A stretch of 64,000 nucleotides of DNA from Suicoccus acidiformans (GCF_003546865.1 NZ_CP023434.1:2170001-2234000); one strand, 5' to 3'. Shown: positions 53,366 to 62,581, numbered from the stretch's first letter. Translations and numbers: made by a program. The notes: generated by a model from the sequence alone, not told the origin.

Positions 53366-54442
53366 TTAGTACCAGCCGTTAGCTTCCCAGAAAGCTTTAG
53401 CTGCTGTCCAAGATCCGTAGCGATTCATAACGTATTCGTCAGCTACGCGCTCTTGATTCTCTGGTGAGTGGTCACCATTTAAATAAGTATTCGTTAATTG
53501 GTAACGTCCAATATATTTACCAGTTGGGTTAACTGCGTTATAATCTCCACCAGATTCCTTCATCGCAATCCATTCTTTCGCTGCATATTCAGCGTCGTTT
53601 GTTACAGCTTGCGCTGGTGCAACAACATCTTCCACGACTGGTTCAACAACTTCTGGTGCGACTTCTTCTACAACCGGTGCTGGTTCAGCAACTTCTTCTG
53701 CTGGTGCAGTGTAAGTAACCATGCCATTATTGATAACTTCTTCTTCAGTATAAGTAGGCTCTTCAGCAACAGGTGCTGCAGGAACTTCTTCAACTGCTTC
53801 AAGCGTTTCAGTTGCAACAGGTTCGTTTGCTTCAGGCGTTACTTCAACTACTGGCGCTGGTGTTTCAACTGGCGCTGGTGTCATTTCAGCGACTGGCGCA
53901 ACTTCTTCTGCAACAGGTGCTGCTTCTTCAACTGCTTCTGTAATCACTTCTTCAGCAACTGAAGCAACTTCTTCTACAACTGGTGTCGCTGGTGTTTCAG
54001 TAACCCACTCTGCAACGTAGTCAACGGTAAGGTTTTCACTTGCGGTAGGTGCTTGGTAAGCGCTTGGTAAAGCGACTTCTTCACCTGTATAGGTTGAGTA
54101 TGCAACTGGAGCAACTTCTTCCGCTTCGAAAGTTACAACGTGCTCATCTGCGAAGAATTGCATCACGGAACCTGCTTGGATTAAATCAGGATTATCAATT
54201 TGGTTAACAACCATTACTTCTCTAAGGCTCATATTCATCGCGCGAGCAATCGCTGATAAAGTGTCGCCCCATTGAATCGTATAAACACCGTTATTCGCTT
54301 CGAGGTCTGCTTTAATTTCTTGAACCGTACGAGGGGTCCATTCATTTGTTTCTTGAGCTTCTACAGTTAGGTTTGGTAAGACATTGAAAGATACAGCAGT
54401 TAATAAGGCTGCACTTGCTACAGTTCTTAACGCATTTTTCAT
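53366..54442 (-). CDS. Secreted LysM protein with C-terminal transglycosylase-like domain
   Basis: The 358-residue protein has a signal peptide (cut near VEAQET), a LysM domain at about 52-95 (YTIQWGDTLSAIARAMNMSLREV), a long Glu/Val/Pro/Ala-rich spacer (about 110-280), and a C-terminal domain of about 75 residues with AAKEWIAMKESGGDYNA, GKYIGRYQL and a Tyr-rich end, like the IsaA/SceD or Rpf-type lytic transglycosylase-like domains. The Glu in KESGG is the likely catalytic acid. It should bind and trim cell-wall peptidoglycan. A WalR-like site lies about 170 bases upstream. Confidence 0.88.
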   Translation of the reverse strand: MKNALRTVASAALLTAVSFNVLPNLTVEAQETNEWTPRTVQEIKADLEANNGVYTIQWGDTLSAIARAMNMSLREVMVVNQIDNPDLIQAGSVMQFFADEHVVTFEAEEVAPVAYSTYTGEEVALPSAYQAPTASENLTVDYVAEWVTETPATPVVEEVASVAEEVITEAVEEAAPVAEEVAPVAEMTPAPVETPAPVVEVTPEANEPVATETLEAVEEVPAAPVAEEPTYTEEEVINNGMVTYTAPAEEVAEPAPVVEEVAPEVVEPVVEDVVAPAQAVTNDAEYAAKEWIAMKESGGDYNAVNPTGKYIGRYQLTNTYLNGDHSPENQERVADEYVMNRYGSWTAAKAFWEANGWY

Positions 54443-54610
54443 GTAAATAAATACTCCTTATATATAAAATCTCTTGTCAATTTCAACGTGAGACCATCAT
54501 AACCGCAAAGCAAAATCAAAACAAGGGCTTTGCCCATCTTGTTAATTTCCTTTAATCCAGATGCATTATTTCGTTACAATTCTGTCAAATGACCATCCAA
54601 TCGTTACATT

Positions 54611-54627
54611 TGTCATATTTCTGTAAT
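54611..54627. promoter_or_regulatory. Candidate WalR box
   Basis: TGTCAT-ATTTC-TGTAAT resembles the WalR direct repeat TGTWAH-N5-TGTWAH with one mismatch. It lies between the divergent LysM and ArsR genes. WalRK controls cell-wall hydrolases of the IsaA type in related bacteria. The 431-base gap holds no gene. Confidence 0.35.
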
Positions 54628-54800
54628 ATACAAACATTATTTTTTGCTCGGTTTTTCATTTCAGGGGGAATCTTCATTTCACCACTTTATTGTAAGCAAT
54701 TTGCGATACTTCCCTGTTATTTGATGCTATAATAAAGGAAAGTTTGAAATTTCTGCGACTTTACGCCACAAATATTCGACAATTTTTAATCCTCCTGTAA

Positions 54801-54828
54801 TTGTATAATTTTTCTTACATGGTAGAAT
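54801..54828 (+). promoter_or_regulatory. Probable promoter of the ArsR-family gene
   Basis: TTGTAT, 16 bases, then TAGAAT preceded by TG. AAGGAGG stands 9 bases before the ATG at 54874. Confidence 0.4.
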
Positions 54829-54873
54829 GGGTACATCAGGGTTTTTTTAGACAAGAAGGAGGTAAATATACAT

Positions 54874-55164
54874 ATGCCAGTTATTGATGTTCATTCAAGT
54901 GAACTTGTGAATAAGGTCAACATTATCAAAGTCCTAGCTCATCCTATTCGCTACGCAATCGCCATTGCGCTTTATGAGAACGGCACCATGAATGTTGGCG
55001 CAATCCAAGAAACTTTAGATTTAGCACAATCTACAGTATCACAACACATTAGCAAAATGCGCGAAATCGGCGTTGTTACTGCTAATCGCGAAGGGACCAA
55101 AATTTTCTACGAACTCACAAATGATATTGCACGTAACGTCGTGAGCAGTTTAGAAAGCGAGTAA
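54874..55164 (+). CDS. ArsR-family transcriptional regulator
   Basis: The 96-residue winged-helix protein has NIIKVLAHPIRYAIAIAL, the recognition helix AQSTVSQHISKMREIGVV and a wing with REGTKIFYEL. The metal-binding Cys motifs of ArsR/SmtB sensors are absent (there is no cysteine), so it probably senses something else or acts as a constitutive repressor. It is alone, between the LysM and serine-hydrolase genes. Confidence 0.88.
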   Translation: MPVIDVHSSELVNKVNIIKVLAHPIRYAIAIALYENGTMNVGAIQETLDLAQSTVSQHISKMREIGVVTANREGTKIFYELTNDIARNVVSSLESE

Positions 55165-55198
55165 TCTCTATCGACCTAAAACCTCCTACGATGACAGA

Positions 55199-55249
55199 AA
55201 AAAACGAAGCGAAGATGCTAGAACGGCATACTCGCTTCGTTATTTTTTT
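55199..55249. terminator. Bidirectional terminator
   Basis: AACGAAGCGA pairs with TCGCTTCGTT across a long loop; T-runs follow on both strands. It serves the convergent ArsR and serine-hydrolase genes. Confidence 0.85.
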
Positions 55250-56960
55250 ATTCTACGGTAAGCCAAAGATTACTGCGAACCGTATTAAAGGCTTCGTGAA
55301 TTCTCGATGACAATTGGGCAACTTGGGCTGGTATGGCTCCGTAATAAGCTGGTTCAGCTGTGTAAACTGCTAAAGAATAAGATCCGTACGGGGTCACAAA
55401 GGTCGCCGCATCATTCTGCTCCGTTCCACCTAAGCCAGATTTGTTCCAACTATAAGTATCGCCCCAAATATTCGTACGTAGGAAAGTATGCGTATTCATC
55501 TGGAATTTCTCAATCAGTAACTCGTCCCATGGCTCACCGTTCAATTCATTATTGTGAAGTAAGGCGAAAAAGCGTGCCGCATCATGGGGCGTTGTTGTAA
55601 ACCAAGTTCCATCATGGTAATACTTGCCAGTTACCTCCGTGTCGTAGAAACCATGACCTTGCATGCTTGGATTGATTACTTCACCACCACCTACTGCATC
55701 TATCAGCATGTTTGCCGCGGTGTTATCACTATAAATAGCAACGAGATTAACCAATTCATCCAACGTAAAGACTGTCCCATCCGCATGTTCTTGAATAATC
55801 CCTGCACCTGGCACTTTATCAGCATTCGTTAGGATTACTTCCGTATCCGGCGACAACTCTCCGGTACTATACTGATGGTACAATTCCCCTAGAACAAAAA
55901 TTTTCTGAGTACTAGCCGGGAAAAAGGCTTGGTTATTCACATCAACCTGGGCCATCGTCTCATTATTAATAAAGGACACCCCAACCCGGGCTGCAATCTG
56001 TTCAATTTCTTCCCAAGCAATCGCTTCAATCGTATCTAATAATTCACGTTCGCTGTAGTACGTCTGCACATAATCGGTAAACGTATCATCCTTAGGCAAC
56101 CAACCTAATTCTTCATAGCCTATATAGGCATGCACCCAAGCTGTCTCATCAACCGTAACCTCTTCGACAATCTCCATCGGCATATCCACATAAATCTCGG
56201 TCGTATCAACCAAGGTCATCCCCTCCATACCAGGAGGTGTTGAGAGAATGATTCGCTCAGGATTCTTGTAAAGAACAGGGTAACTAACAGGTTCTGGCTT
56301 AGCTGTTACTTGGCCTTCGCCGGATTGTTCAACAAAGAAAAACTTCGGACGCACTTGTGGAACCATTGTCTGAAGTCTTTCACGCCGAGCTTGAAAACGC
56401 GGGAGGTTCTCATGCGAGATATACATCCCATCAAACGCCCCATCTTGATAATGCCTCAAAGCACCAAAACGTGTATGATACCAGCCATTATAAGGTTCGC
56501 CATCCTTAAATAGATAACGTTCGCCAGCCTTTGTGTACCAAGCATAATCATTGAAAGGTTCGCGCTCCAAAAGCTGATATTCATTAGCCATCGACGTCGG
56601 CGATACCTTTGCCACATTCGGGCTGAAATAAAACCAAGGTAACGGTTCAGGAAGTTCGCCACTTGTCGTACTTACTGCTTCCGGTTCAACCTGCAAATCT
56701 TCAATAAGAATCCCCCGATTCGGATTCCAATTAAGCGTTGGCAATTCTTGGAAACTTGAATAATCTACAGTATCCTTTGACAATAGAGGCCCAGGCAAAG
56801 TAAAAGTAGGTTCATTTCCCTGAGATACTTGCGAATGTTTTTTGAAATTAAATAACAAAAAAACGACTCCTATTAGGGCGAGTACGCCTACAGCCAAACC
56901 AATCATTCTGCTCGTATCTTTAGATACAGTTTGTTCTTCGTGGTTCATCGATTCATTCAC
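55248..56960 (-). CDS. Membrane-anchored class A beta-lactamase-like serine hydrolase
   Basis: The 570-residue protein has a short cytoplasmic start, one membrane segment (MIGLAVGVLALIGVVFLLF), a variable middle, and a C-terminal beta-lactamase/D,D-peptidase-like domain with SxxK in PASTQKIF (about residue 348), SDN in YSDNTAANML (about 409) and KSG in NKSGLGG (about 507). Proteins like this act on cell-wall peptides; a role in drug resistance is not implied. The start is a GTG with AGGAGG 7 bases upstream. Confidence 0.85.
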   Translation of the reverse strand: MNESMNHEEQTVSKDTSRMIGLAVGVLALIGVVFLLFNFKKHSQVSQGNEPTFTLPGPLLSKDTVDYSSFQELPTLNWNPNRGILIEDLQVEPEAVSTTSGELPEPLPWFYFSPNVAKVSPTSMANEYQLLEREPFNDYAWYTKAGERYLFKDGEPYNGWYHTRFGALRHYQDGAFDGMYISHENLPRFQARRERLQTMVPQVRPKFFFVEQSGEGQVTAKPEPVSYPVLYKNPERIILSTPPGMEGMTLVDTTEIYVDMPMEIVEEVTVDETAWVHAYIGYEELGWLPKDDTFTDYVQTYYSERELLDTIEAIAWEEIEQIAARVGVSFINNETMAQVDVNNQAFFPASTQKIFVLGELYHQYSTGELSPDTEVILTNADKVPGAGIIQEHADGTVFTLDELVNLVAIYSDNTAANMLIDAVGGGEVINPSMQGHGFYDTEVTGKYYHDGTWFTTTPHDAARFFALLHNNELNGEPWDELLIEKFQMNTHTFLRTNIWGDTYSWNKSGLGGTEQNDAATFVTPYGSYSLAVYTAEPAYYGAIPAQVAQLSSRIHEAFNTVRSNLWLTVE

Positions 56961-56986
56961 GAACCATCCTCCTATTCCTTCAAGTT

Positions 56987-57727
56987 TTACATCGGCAAAG
57001 TTACTTCTGGATTAATCTTAAAACGAATTTGTGGATAAAAATAATCATACCATTCCTGCGACAAGGCCATTTCAGGATAAATCTCTTGATAACGCTTCAA
57101 CGGCAATTCCTCACGCAAGGCAATCTCATCCGCCCCATTCTCCAGTACATTCCGCTGAATAAAGCGCTCATAAGACTCTTCATCTAAGACTAATCCCTGT
57201 CTATCAGCAATGTCTTGCGCGAGTAATTTAAACGTAAAATCTTCCAAAGCGCGCTGCTCAAAGACCTCACGCACATTATCTTCTGTAATTCCCATCACTT
57301 GACGCCCATATGCTCGCACCGTCATCCCGGCTTCTTCTGCGTAGCCTTGCACTTGTTGCATATATTCCTCAACATAGGCATCCCGCTCTTGACTGTTCAT
57401 CAAGATATTGGAGTTGATATAATAGTAATTCAATATGTAAGGTAATAATTTATAATAATAATGCGCTTCTTTCTGACGCTTCTCATAAGTTGTCATGCCC
57501 AATTGCTTTAGTTGTGAAACAGAGGCAATTCCAGGCAAATTAAGCTGTTCAACCATTCCATCAGTCAACTCGGTCGCTTTCGCGTCATGATTCAAGCGAT
57601 ACTCTACCAAAGCTCGGTCCAAAACAGGTTGGGCCGCAGCATCCCAAGATGGAATTTCAATCGTTAGGATCTCTTCCGGGACTGGGATTTCTTGGTAAGC
57701 AATGTAATTATCTATGCTACTCTTCAT
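56987..57727 (-). CDS. Trigger-factor C-terminal-like chaperone domain protein
   Basis: The 246-residue protein is helical, without a signal, and looks like the substrate-binding (SurA/trigger-factor C) part of trigger factor: an N-terminal arm with ALVEYRLNHDAKA, helices around LPYILNYYYINSNILMNSQERDAYVEEYMQ and LAQDIADRQGLVLDEESYERFI. The ribosome-binding and PPIase domains are absent. It is probably made with the serine hydrolase gene, 26 bases downstream. The call is an inference from shape. Confidence 0.6.
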   Translation of the reverse strand: MKSSIDNYIAYQEIPVPEEILTIEIPSWDAAAQPVLDRALVEYRLNHDAKATELTDGMVEQLNLPGIASVSQLKQLGMTTYEKRQKEAHYYYKLLPYILNYYYINSNILMNSQERDAYVEEYMQQVQGYAEEAGMTVRAYGRQVMGITEDNVREVFEQRALEDFTFKLLAQDIADRQGLVLDEESYERFIQRNVLENGADEIALREELPLKRYQEIYPEMALSQEWYDYFYPQIRFKINPEVTLPM

Positions 57728-57844
57728 TGTAACCTCCTAAGTCACACTCTGCTTTTCAAAGTAACGCTATCTATTATATCAAATATTTATTAGAATGAAA
57801 GTGGTAAGCTGCATAAGCAAATGCATAAGAATAAATGACAAAAA

Positions 57845-58990
57845 ATCAGTGAATACGATGTACTAAATAGCTATCAAACCATTAGTAAGGAGTATTCACT
57901 GACATGATAAATTCTACCACAACAGGCCGTCGATTTAAGCACTTCACCCCTGAAATGCGAGGACGATTAGAGCAGATGTATCAAGAAGGGCGTATTCTCA
58001 AGTCCAAATGGCAGAGATACTCGGTGTTAGCCAATCTGCTGTATCACGAGAGTTAAAACATGGAAGAGTTCGCCAGAAAGATTATAACAGCAAGTACTAC
58101 ACCACTTATATCGCTGAAGTCGATTCTCGTGTTTATCAAGAAAACCGAGCTAATTGCCGCGCTAAAAGCATCTATCGCTTTAGTCAGCGTTTCTTTAGTG
58201 AACTTGAAAAAGCTTTGTTAACACCAACTAAAGAACGTATTTTCAGTATTGATACCTTTATTCATTCCTATCGAAGAAACAATCCATTAGAGCTTGTGCC
58301 CTGAACCAAGACTATCTATCAATACATTGATCAACAGCTCTTGAAAGTCCGCAACATCGATTTGCCAATTAAAACATGCTTACGTCCCCGAAAGCAACAG
58401 TCAACACCCCATGGATCTAATACAAAAGTTTTGGGTCGCAGTATTGAGTTGCAGTGTGTAACCGTACTATCTCGGGAAACGTTTGCCCACTGGGAACTTG
58501 ATTGAGTTCTCGGCAAGAAAACAAAAGGAGAACCATGTGTTATCACGTTAGTTGATCGTAAGACACGTAAACTCATAACTAAAAAAACTGGAATCGAACT
58601 GCTGAAAAGATTGAGGTAGCCGTATTGAAGATGATTGAAAAAAGAAGGAGTTGAGCGCTTTAAGACAATGACAACGGACAATGGATCTGAATTCTCTACG
58701 TTATCGAATCTTGAGCATCAATGTGAAGAGACTAAAATTCATTTTACCCATGCTTATGCAGGTGGGAGAAAGGAACATATGAAGGTCATAATCGTATTTT
58801 ACGCGAATTCTTACCCAAAGGAGAGAGTCTAAGAGAATTAACCTATCGAGATTTACAAACAGATACAAACTCCATTTATAACCGTTGCCGAAGAATCTTA
58901 AACTATCAATGTCCTAACGAAGTATATGAAGAAAAATGTACGAAGTTGGTAGCGTAGGGAAAAGCGCTCTACCAATCTCCTTGTGTTTAT
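57845..58990 (+). mobile_element. IS30-family insertion sequence, decayed
   Basis: About 1.1 kb with a multiply broken IS30 transposase gene. The exact ends were not fixed. The 58958-59198 stretch after it shows no gene up to the tRNA. Confidence 0.7.
57904..58957 (+). pseudogene. IS30-family transposase, broken
   Basis: Pieces in several frames follow the IS30 order: HFTPEMRGRLEQMYQEGR, then MAEILGVSQSAVSRELKHGR (helix-turn-helix), IYQYIDQQLL, GEPCVITLVDRKTRKL, TTDNGSEFS, and the end THAYAGGRK with NRRCR-like and LNYQCPNEVYEE. At least three frameshifts and several stops separate them. Confidence 0.85.
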
Positions 58991-59198
58991 TTAAGAGCTA
59001 GCGCTTCATTCCTCCAAAACGGAGTGAGAATATTGGTCTAACCAGCTTTTTAGATCGTTATTGTTACACTGGGATTTGGCTAAAAATTATGCATTTGGTA
59101 TTGCAATTTACCTTAGAATGAAAGTCCTTTTTCGTTAAAAAAATTGTCAATAAACTTGACAATTTAAATCAAGAGGAGTAATATATTCGTATTCTCTC

Positions 59199-59271
59199 GG
59201 GCGATTAGCTCAGTTGGTAGAGCAACGGACTCTTAATCCGTGGGTCGCGGGTTCGATCCCCTCATCGCCCA
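59199..59271 (+). tRNA. tRNA-Lys (anticodon CTT)
   Basis: A full cloverleaf can be drawn: acceptor GGGCGAT/ATCGCCC, D-arm GCTC...GAGC, anticodon arm ACGGA-CTCTTAA-TCCGT with anticodon CTT, and T-arm GCGGGTTCGATCCCCTC. The CCA end is not encoded. Reads AAG lysine codons. Confidence 0.93.
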
Positions 59272-59380
59272 TTCTATAAACGTTGGTGTATAGCTATTTG
59301 CAAAGTGTTTTATATGTGAATTTTTCTAATAATTAAAATGTTGCTTTAAATATTGCTTATCCGCCAGCAAAAAGGTTCTC

Positions 59381-59406
59381 GCTTAAAATAAGCGGGATTT
59401 TTTGTT
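59381..59406 (+). terminator. Terminator downstream of tRNA-Lys
   Basis: CGCTTA and TAAGCG pair in a short strong stem followed by GGGATTTTTT. The remaining bases to 59627 show no gene; an A-rich run with GACCGCCTC at 59408-59430 starts no clear partner hairpin. Confidence 0.6.
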
Positions 59407-59627
59407 TGCAATAAAAAAAGACCGCCTCACTAATTGAAGCGAGAAGATCTCCGTACTGGTCTCCGTAGAGGTGCCAGCGCTATTAAAAACATAAAAAGTT
59501 TCAGGTAACACTTAATTTTATAACGCTTTACCGTCATAAAATAGGTAGAAGGCCAGAAAAGGATGTTGCAAATGTGAAATCGAGATTAGAGAGAAATCAA
59601 CATACATAATAGAAAGGAAAAACACAA

Positions 59628-59720
59628 ATGAGACTGAATGACGATCAAAAACAAAACTTAAGAATTATTTTTTGGATTATCGTTGCAGCTATAAATATAA
59701 TTTATTTAATATGGGGGTAA
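59628..59720 (+). CDS. Small membrane peptide, 30 residues
   Basis: MRLNDDQKQNLR then a hydrophobic helix ending in LIWG. AAAGGAAA stands 7-14 bases upstream. The stop abuts the next gene (TAA then ATG). It could be a holin-like or toxin-like peptide; this is unproven. Confidence 0.45.
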   Translation: MRLNDDQKQNLRIIFWIIVAAINIIYLIWG

Positions 59721-59726
59721 ATGAAA

Positions 59727-59924
59727 ATGAGAAAAGAAGTTGAACAACTACTTTCAAACAATTCGATCAGTGCTTATAAAATATCTAAAGAAGCTGGCGT
59801 TCCATACATGACTGTAAATGATTTAAGAAACGGCAAATCAAGTATAGATAACGCGAAATTTGGGACAATAGAGAAACTTTATATTTACGCCCTTTCATTG
59901 CAAAAAAATAGCCCCGCTGATTAG
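59727..59924 (+). CDS. Small XRE-like helix-turn-helix protein
   Basis: About 65 residues with SAYKISKEAGVPYMTVNDLRNGKSSID, a Cro/CI-type helix-turn-helix. The ATG at 59727 gives a better spacing to GGGGG than 59721. Two genes in tandem with the 30-residue membrane peptide make a peptide-plus-repressor pair. Confidence 0.6.
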   Translation: MRKEVEQLLSNNSISAYKISKEAGVPYMTVNDLRNGKSSIDNAKFGTIEKLYIYALSLQKNSPAD

Positions 59925-59936
59925 GCGGGATTTTGT
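59911..59936 (+). terminator. Terminator after the small regulator gene
   Basis: CCCCGC, 6-base loop, GGCGGG, then ATTTTG; the stem overlaps the last codons of the gene. Confidence 0.65.
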
Positions 59937-60047
59937 TGAATTAATGTAACTTTCTTTGATAAACAATTGACTATTGGTAACGAATAAAATCTAATATAGT
60001 TAGAGGTTGAGAGATACCTCTAAAATAAAAAGAAAGGTGGTGAAAAG

Positions 60048-60185
60048 ATGTTAGATGAAGAATTAGTTATCGCTCTAGGGGCATTAGCTACAGGCATAGG
60101 AGCACTTGCTTCAGGTCTAGCGAAGTTAATAGAAGCGATAAAAAAAGACCACTCTGATAAATCCCGCAAAGACAAATCAGAGTAG
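60048..60185 (+). CDS. Small hydrophobic peptide, 45 residues, holin-like toxin candidate
   Basis: Acidic start MLDEELV, a Gly/Ala/Leu helix (IALGALATGIGALASGLAKLIEAI) and a basic, Ser/Lys-rich tail. AAAGGTGGTG is a good ribosome-binding site. The layout (short helix, charged tail, strong hairpin right after the stop) is like type I toxins and putative holin-like toxins of Lactobacillales, but the sequence itself is not one I recognise. Confidence 0.5.
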   Translation: MLDEELVIALGALATGIGALASGLAKLIEAIKKDHSDKSRKDKSE

Positions 60186-60193
60186 TCGCCAAT

Positions 60194-60227
60194 AACCAAG
60201 AAGGAAGACAGCCTCCTTCCTCTGGTT
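60194..60227. terminator. Hairpin after the small hydrophobic peptide gene
   Basis: AACCAAGAAGGAAG pairs with CTTCCTCTGGTT with small mismatches. There is only a short T-run, TTTAATTAT, on the plus strand. Confidence 0.55.
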
Positions 60228-60253
60228 TAATTATATCATCTAGCATTAGAATT

Positions 60254-60316
60254 ATGAAGTATATTCCGATATTAATTCTATTTTTGATTGTATTTTATTT
60301 TATAAACAAGGAGTGA
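60254..60316 (+). CDS. Very small membrane peptide, 20 residues
   Basis: MKYIPILILFLIVFYFINKE is a single hydrophobic helix. No strong ribosome-binding site lies upstream, so translation is uncertain. Its end supplies the GGAG ribosome-binding site for the AbrB-like fragment. Confidence 0.3.
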   Translation: MKYIPILILFLIVFYFINKE

Positions 60317-60321
60317 GCAAA

Positions 60322-60381
60322 GTGGAAGAAAGAAGATTAAAAACATTGATTGGTAAAGCTGGAGGGACTGCTGGCATATAG
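60322..60381 (+). pseudogene. AbrB-like regulator, first 19 codons
   Basis: A GTG start with AAGGAG upstream gives EERRLKTLIGKAGGTAG, the start of small AbrB/antitoxin-like proteins. It is cut by an IS3-type end (GTGACCCCAAAAAG) at about 60380. Confidence 0.55.
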
Positions 60382-60445
60382 TGACCCCAAAAAGTTAGAC
60401 AATATTTTAGAGAGAGTTGACCTTTATAGGCTGCTCTCTTTTTTA
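60382..60445. mobile_element. IS3-family (IS150-like) end remnant
   Basis: TGACCCCAAAAAGTTAGACA followed by GAGAGAGTTGACC is a typical end of IS150-type elements. No transposase frame is present. The rest, up to 60624, shows only the azlC promoter region. Confidence 0.6.
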
Positions 60446-60624
60446 TAGGCTTAGAATCTGGCTTCCGTCCTTGATCACCCTCACTCATCATATAGTGTAG
60501 AAATTTCTAACTTAAATTGACAATCGAGAAAATGATTCAATCTAGATACTGAAACCCCAATTTCCCGCACATATAGCATATATATGTTAGAATACTATTA
60601 CTGACTAAATAACGAGGTGATTTT

Positions 60625-61317
60625 TTGAAAGAGGCGTTTAAATTTGCCTTTCCTAAGACGGTACCCATCTTTGCGGGCTACCTCTTTCTAGGCCTTTCTT
60701 TCGGGATTCTTGCGGTTTCACAAGGTTTGTCCCCTTCTTTGACTATATTTATGAGTTTCTTAGTTTATTCAGGCGCCATGCAATTTGCGGCGGTTCCTCT
60801 TTTAATTGGACCCTTCGATCCAATTACGCACTTTTTCTTAACGCTCATTATTAGTGCCCGACACGTTTTCTATGGTATTACGATGCTCAAGCCCTACAGT
60901 CAGATGGATTGGAAGAAGTATTATACGATTTTCGCCATGACGGATGAGACGTTCTCCTTAAACGTTGCTTTGGACATTCCGGCACATATCAGACAAGATT
61001 GGGTTTTCTTTCATATAAGTTGGTTAAACCACCTTTACTGGATCTTAGGGGGAGTGTTAGGGGTTGTGCTGGGTGCGATGATTCCTTTTGATACAACAGG
61101 GATTGACTTTGTACTTACTGCACTCTTCTTGTCAATTTTCGTTGATCAGTGGCTCAGCACTGACGACCATACGCCGGCTATAATTGGGCTGTTGAGCACG
61201 TTTGCGATGCTTTTGCTTTTCGGTAAGCAACATTTCATGATTCCTTCTATGCTGCTGATTATCATGACATTGCTCGCCCAAAGACCTAAAGATCAGAAAG
61301 GTGGGGATATCCAATGA
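60625..61317 (+). CDS. azlC: AzlC-family branched-chain amino acid exporter subunit
   Basis: The 230-residue membrane protein has the AzlC pattern: GYLFLGLSFGILAVSQGLSP, SGAMQFAAVPLL and ISARHVFYGITML. Together with AzlD it forms a two-part exporter of branched-chain amino acids. The start is a TTG with GAGGTG 6 bases upstream. The next gene overlaps by 4 bases. Confidence 0.93.
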   Translation: MKEAFKFAFPKTVPIFAGYLFLGLSFGILAVSQGLSPSLTIFMSFLVYSGAMQFAAVPLLIGPFDPITHFFLTLIISARHVFYGITMLKPYSQMDWKKYYTIFAMTDETFSLNVALDIPAHIRQDWVFFHISWLNHLYWILGGVLGVVLGAMIPFDTTGIDFVLTALFLSIFVDQWLSTDDHTPAIIGLLSTFAMLLLFGKQHFMIPSMLLIIMTLLAQRPKDQKGGDIQ

Positions 61318-61643
61318 CAAGCCAACAGCAGTGGTTCACGGCGATGATTATTGCCTTAGGCACTATGTTAACCCGGTATATTGTCTTTATAATCTTCCCC
61401 GCTAACAAAAAACCACCCATCTTCATTGAATATCTCGGTAAAGTGCTGCCAGCGGCAGCCATTGCCCTCATTGTGGTGTACTCCTATAAAGATGTACAAG
61501 TCTGGCAGTACCCTCATGGTCTACCCGAACTTATCGCTAGTCTTGCTGTCATTGCCCTGCACGCCTGGAAGCGCAATACGCTTTTGAGTATTCTAATTGG
61601 GACGGTGCTATATATGTTACTCGTACAATTTATCTTTATTTAA
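61314..61643 (+). CDS. azlD: AzlD-family branched-chain amino acid exporter subunit
   Basis: The 109-residue protein with four hydrophobic segments has the AzlD pattern (LGTMLTRYIVFIIF, EYLGKVLPAAAIALIVVY, LHAWKRNTLLSI). Its ATG overlaps the azlC stop (ATGA), showing coupling. Confidence 0.93.
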   Translation: MTSQQQWFTAMIIALGTMLTRYIVFIIFPANKKPPIFIEYLGKVLPAAAIALIVVYSYKDVQVWQYPHGLPELIASLAVIALHAWKRNTLLSILIGTVLYMLLVQFIFI

Positions 61644-61644
61644 A

Positions 61645-61682
61645 CTAAGGATGGACGCCACAATTGCGGTGTCCATCCTTAG
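61645..61682. terminator. Bidirectional terminator
   Basis: CTAAGGATGGAC and GTCCATCCTTAG form a long stem between the convergent azlD and HAD genes. Confidence 0.8.
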
Positions 61683-61686
61683 TCAT

Positions 61687-62505
61687 TTATTGAGCCCATT
61701 TCGGCAAGATAAAGTTATGGTAAATATCATGCACGACGTGCTCAGTATGGTGCACAGTCGGATGTAAGTCGTCTCGAACTAGGTCCTGATATGCATTCTC
61801 TGGATAAAAGCCATAATCTGCTTCCAGAAGCATCGCTAAATCATTCAAATTATCGCCCACTGCTATTACAGCTAAATCCTTATGCGGTATATATTCAAGC
61901 AGGCGTTTCAAGGCATTTCCTTTACTGACGCCTTGAGGTAGAATCTCCAAGTAAAGGTATTCGGAATAGACCGTGTCCACCGGTAAGCCTAATGTATGCA
62001 CATGCCTTTCGAAATCCTCCAATACCGAGCGGTCACGACCCATGATCATAAATTTCACAATTGGTTGGGTCAAATCTGCTTCAACCAGAGGCGCAATGGT
62101 CACTTTCTGCTTATAAGCTGAAATATCCAGAATTTCCTGGGAGCCGAAGCCAAAGGATTGACCCTCTTGGTAAATTTCTACGCCGATTTCGTGTACGGAT
62201 ACCAAGCTTTGTAAATCTTCCAGAATACTTTGATAATCCTCAATCATTGCTTCATAAAGGACATCTTGTTGCACCGGGTCATACAGCATACCACCATTAT
62301 AAGAAATAATCGGCAAGTCAACGGTTAATTCCTCAGCAATATGCTTCATCCCGCCTACCATTCGTCCACTAGCTAGCGTGAATAAGCCTCCGCGGGCACG
62401 AAAGGCTGCAATTGCTGCTTTATTAGCCTCGCTAACTTGATGTGTCGCATTTAACAATGTTCCATCTAAATCTGTTATGAGTAGTACCTTCTCAAATTCT
62501 GCCAT
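61687..62505 (-). CDS. Cof-type HAD phosphatase
   Basis: The 272-residue protein has motif I ITDLDGTLL, motif II FTLASGRM, Lys in SKGNALKRLL and motif IV AVGDNLNDLAML. All HAD groups are present. The substrate is not known. It is monocistronic, with the SOD gene upstream and a hairpin between. Confidence 0.9.
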   Translation of the reverse strand: MAEFEKVLLITDLDGTLLNATHQVSEANKAAIAAFRARGGLFTLASGRMVGGMKHIAEELTVDLPIISYNGGMLYDPVQQDVLYEAMIEDYQSILEDLQSLVSVHEIGVEIYQEGQSFGFGSQEILDISAYKQKVTIAPLVEADLTQPIVKFMIMGRDRSVLEDFERHVHTLGLPVDTVYSEYLYLEILPQGVSKGNALKRLLEYIPHKDLAVIAVGDNLNDLAMLLEADYGFYPENAYQDLVRDDLHPTVHHTEHVVHDIYHNFILPKWAQ

Positions 62506-62581
62506 CCACTTACCTCGCTTTATGCTTTTTCGCCTGCTATTATAGCATCTTTTGATGGCTTTGACATTTTTTGAAAGCTTA

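Noticed and set aside
53498..53962. Plus-strand frame of 154 residues, rich in Phe, Cys and Trp
   Set aside because: Shadow of the Glu/Val/Pro-rich spacer of the LysM protein.
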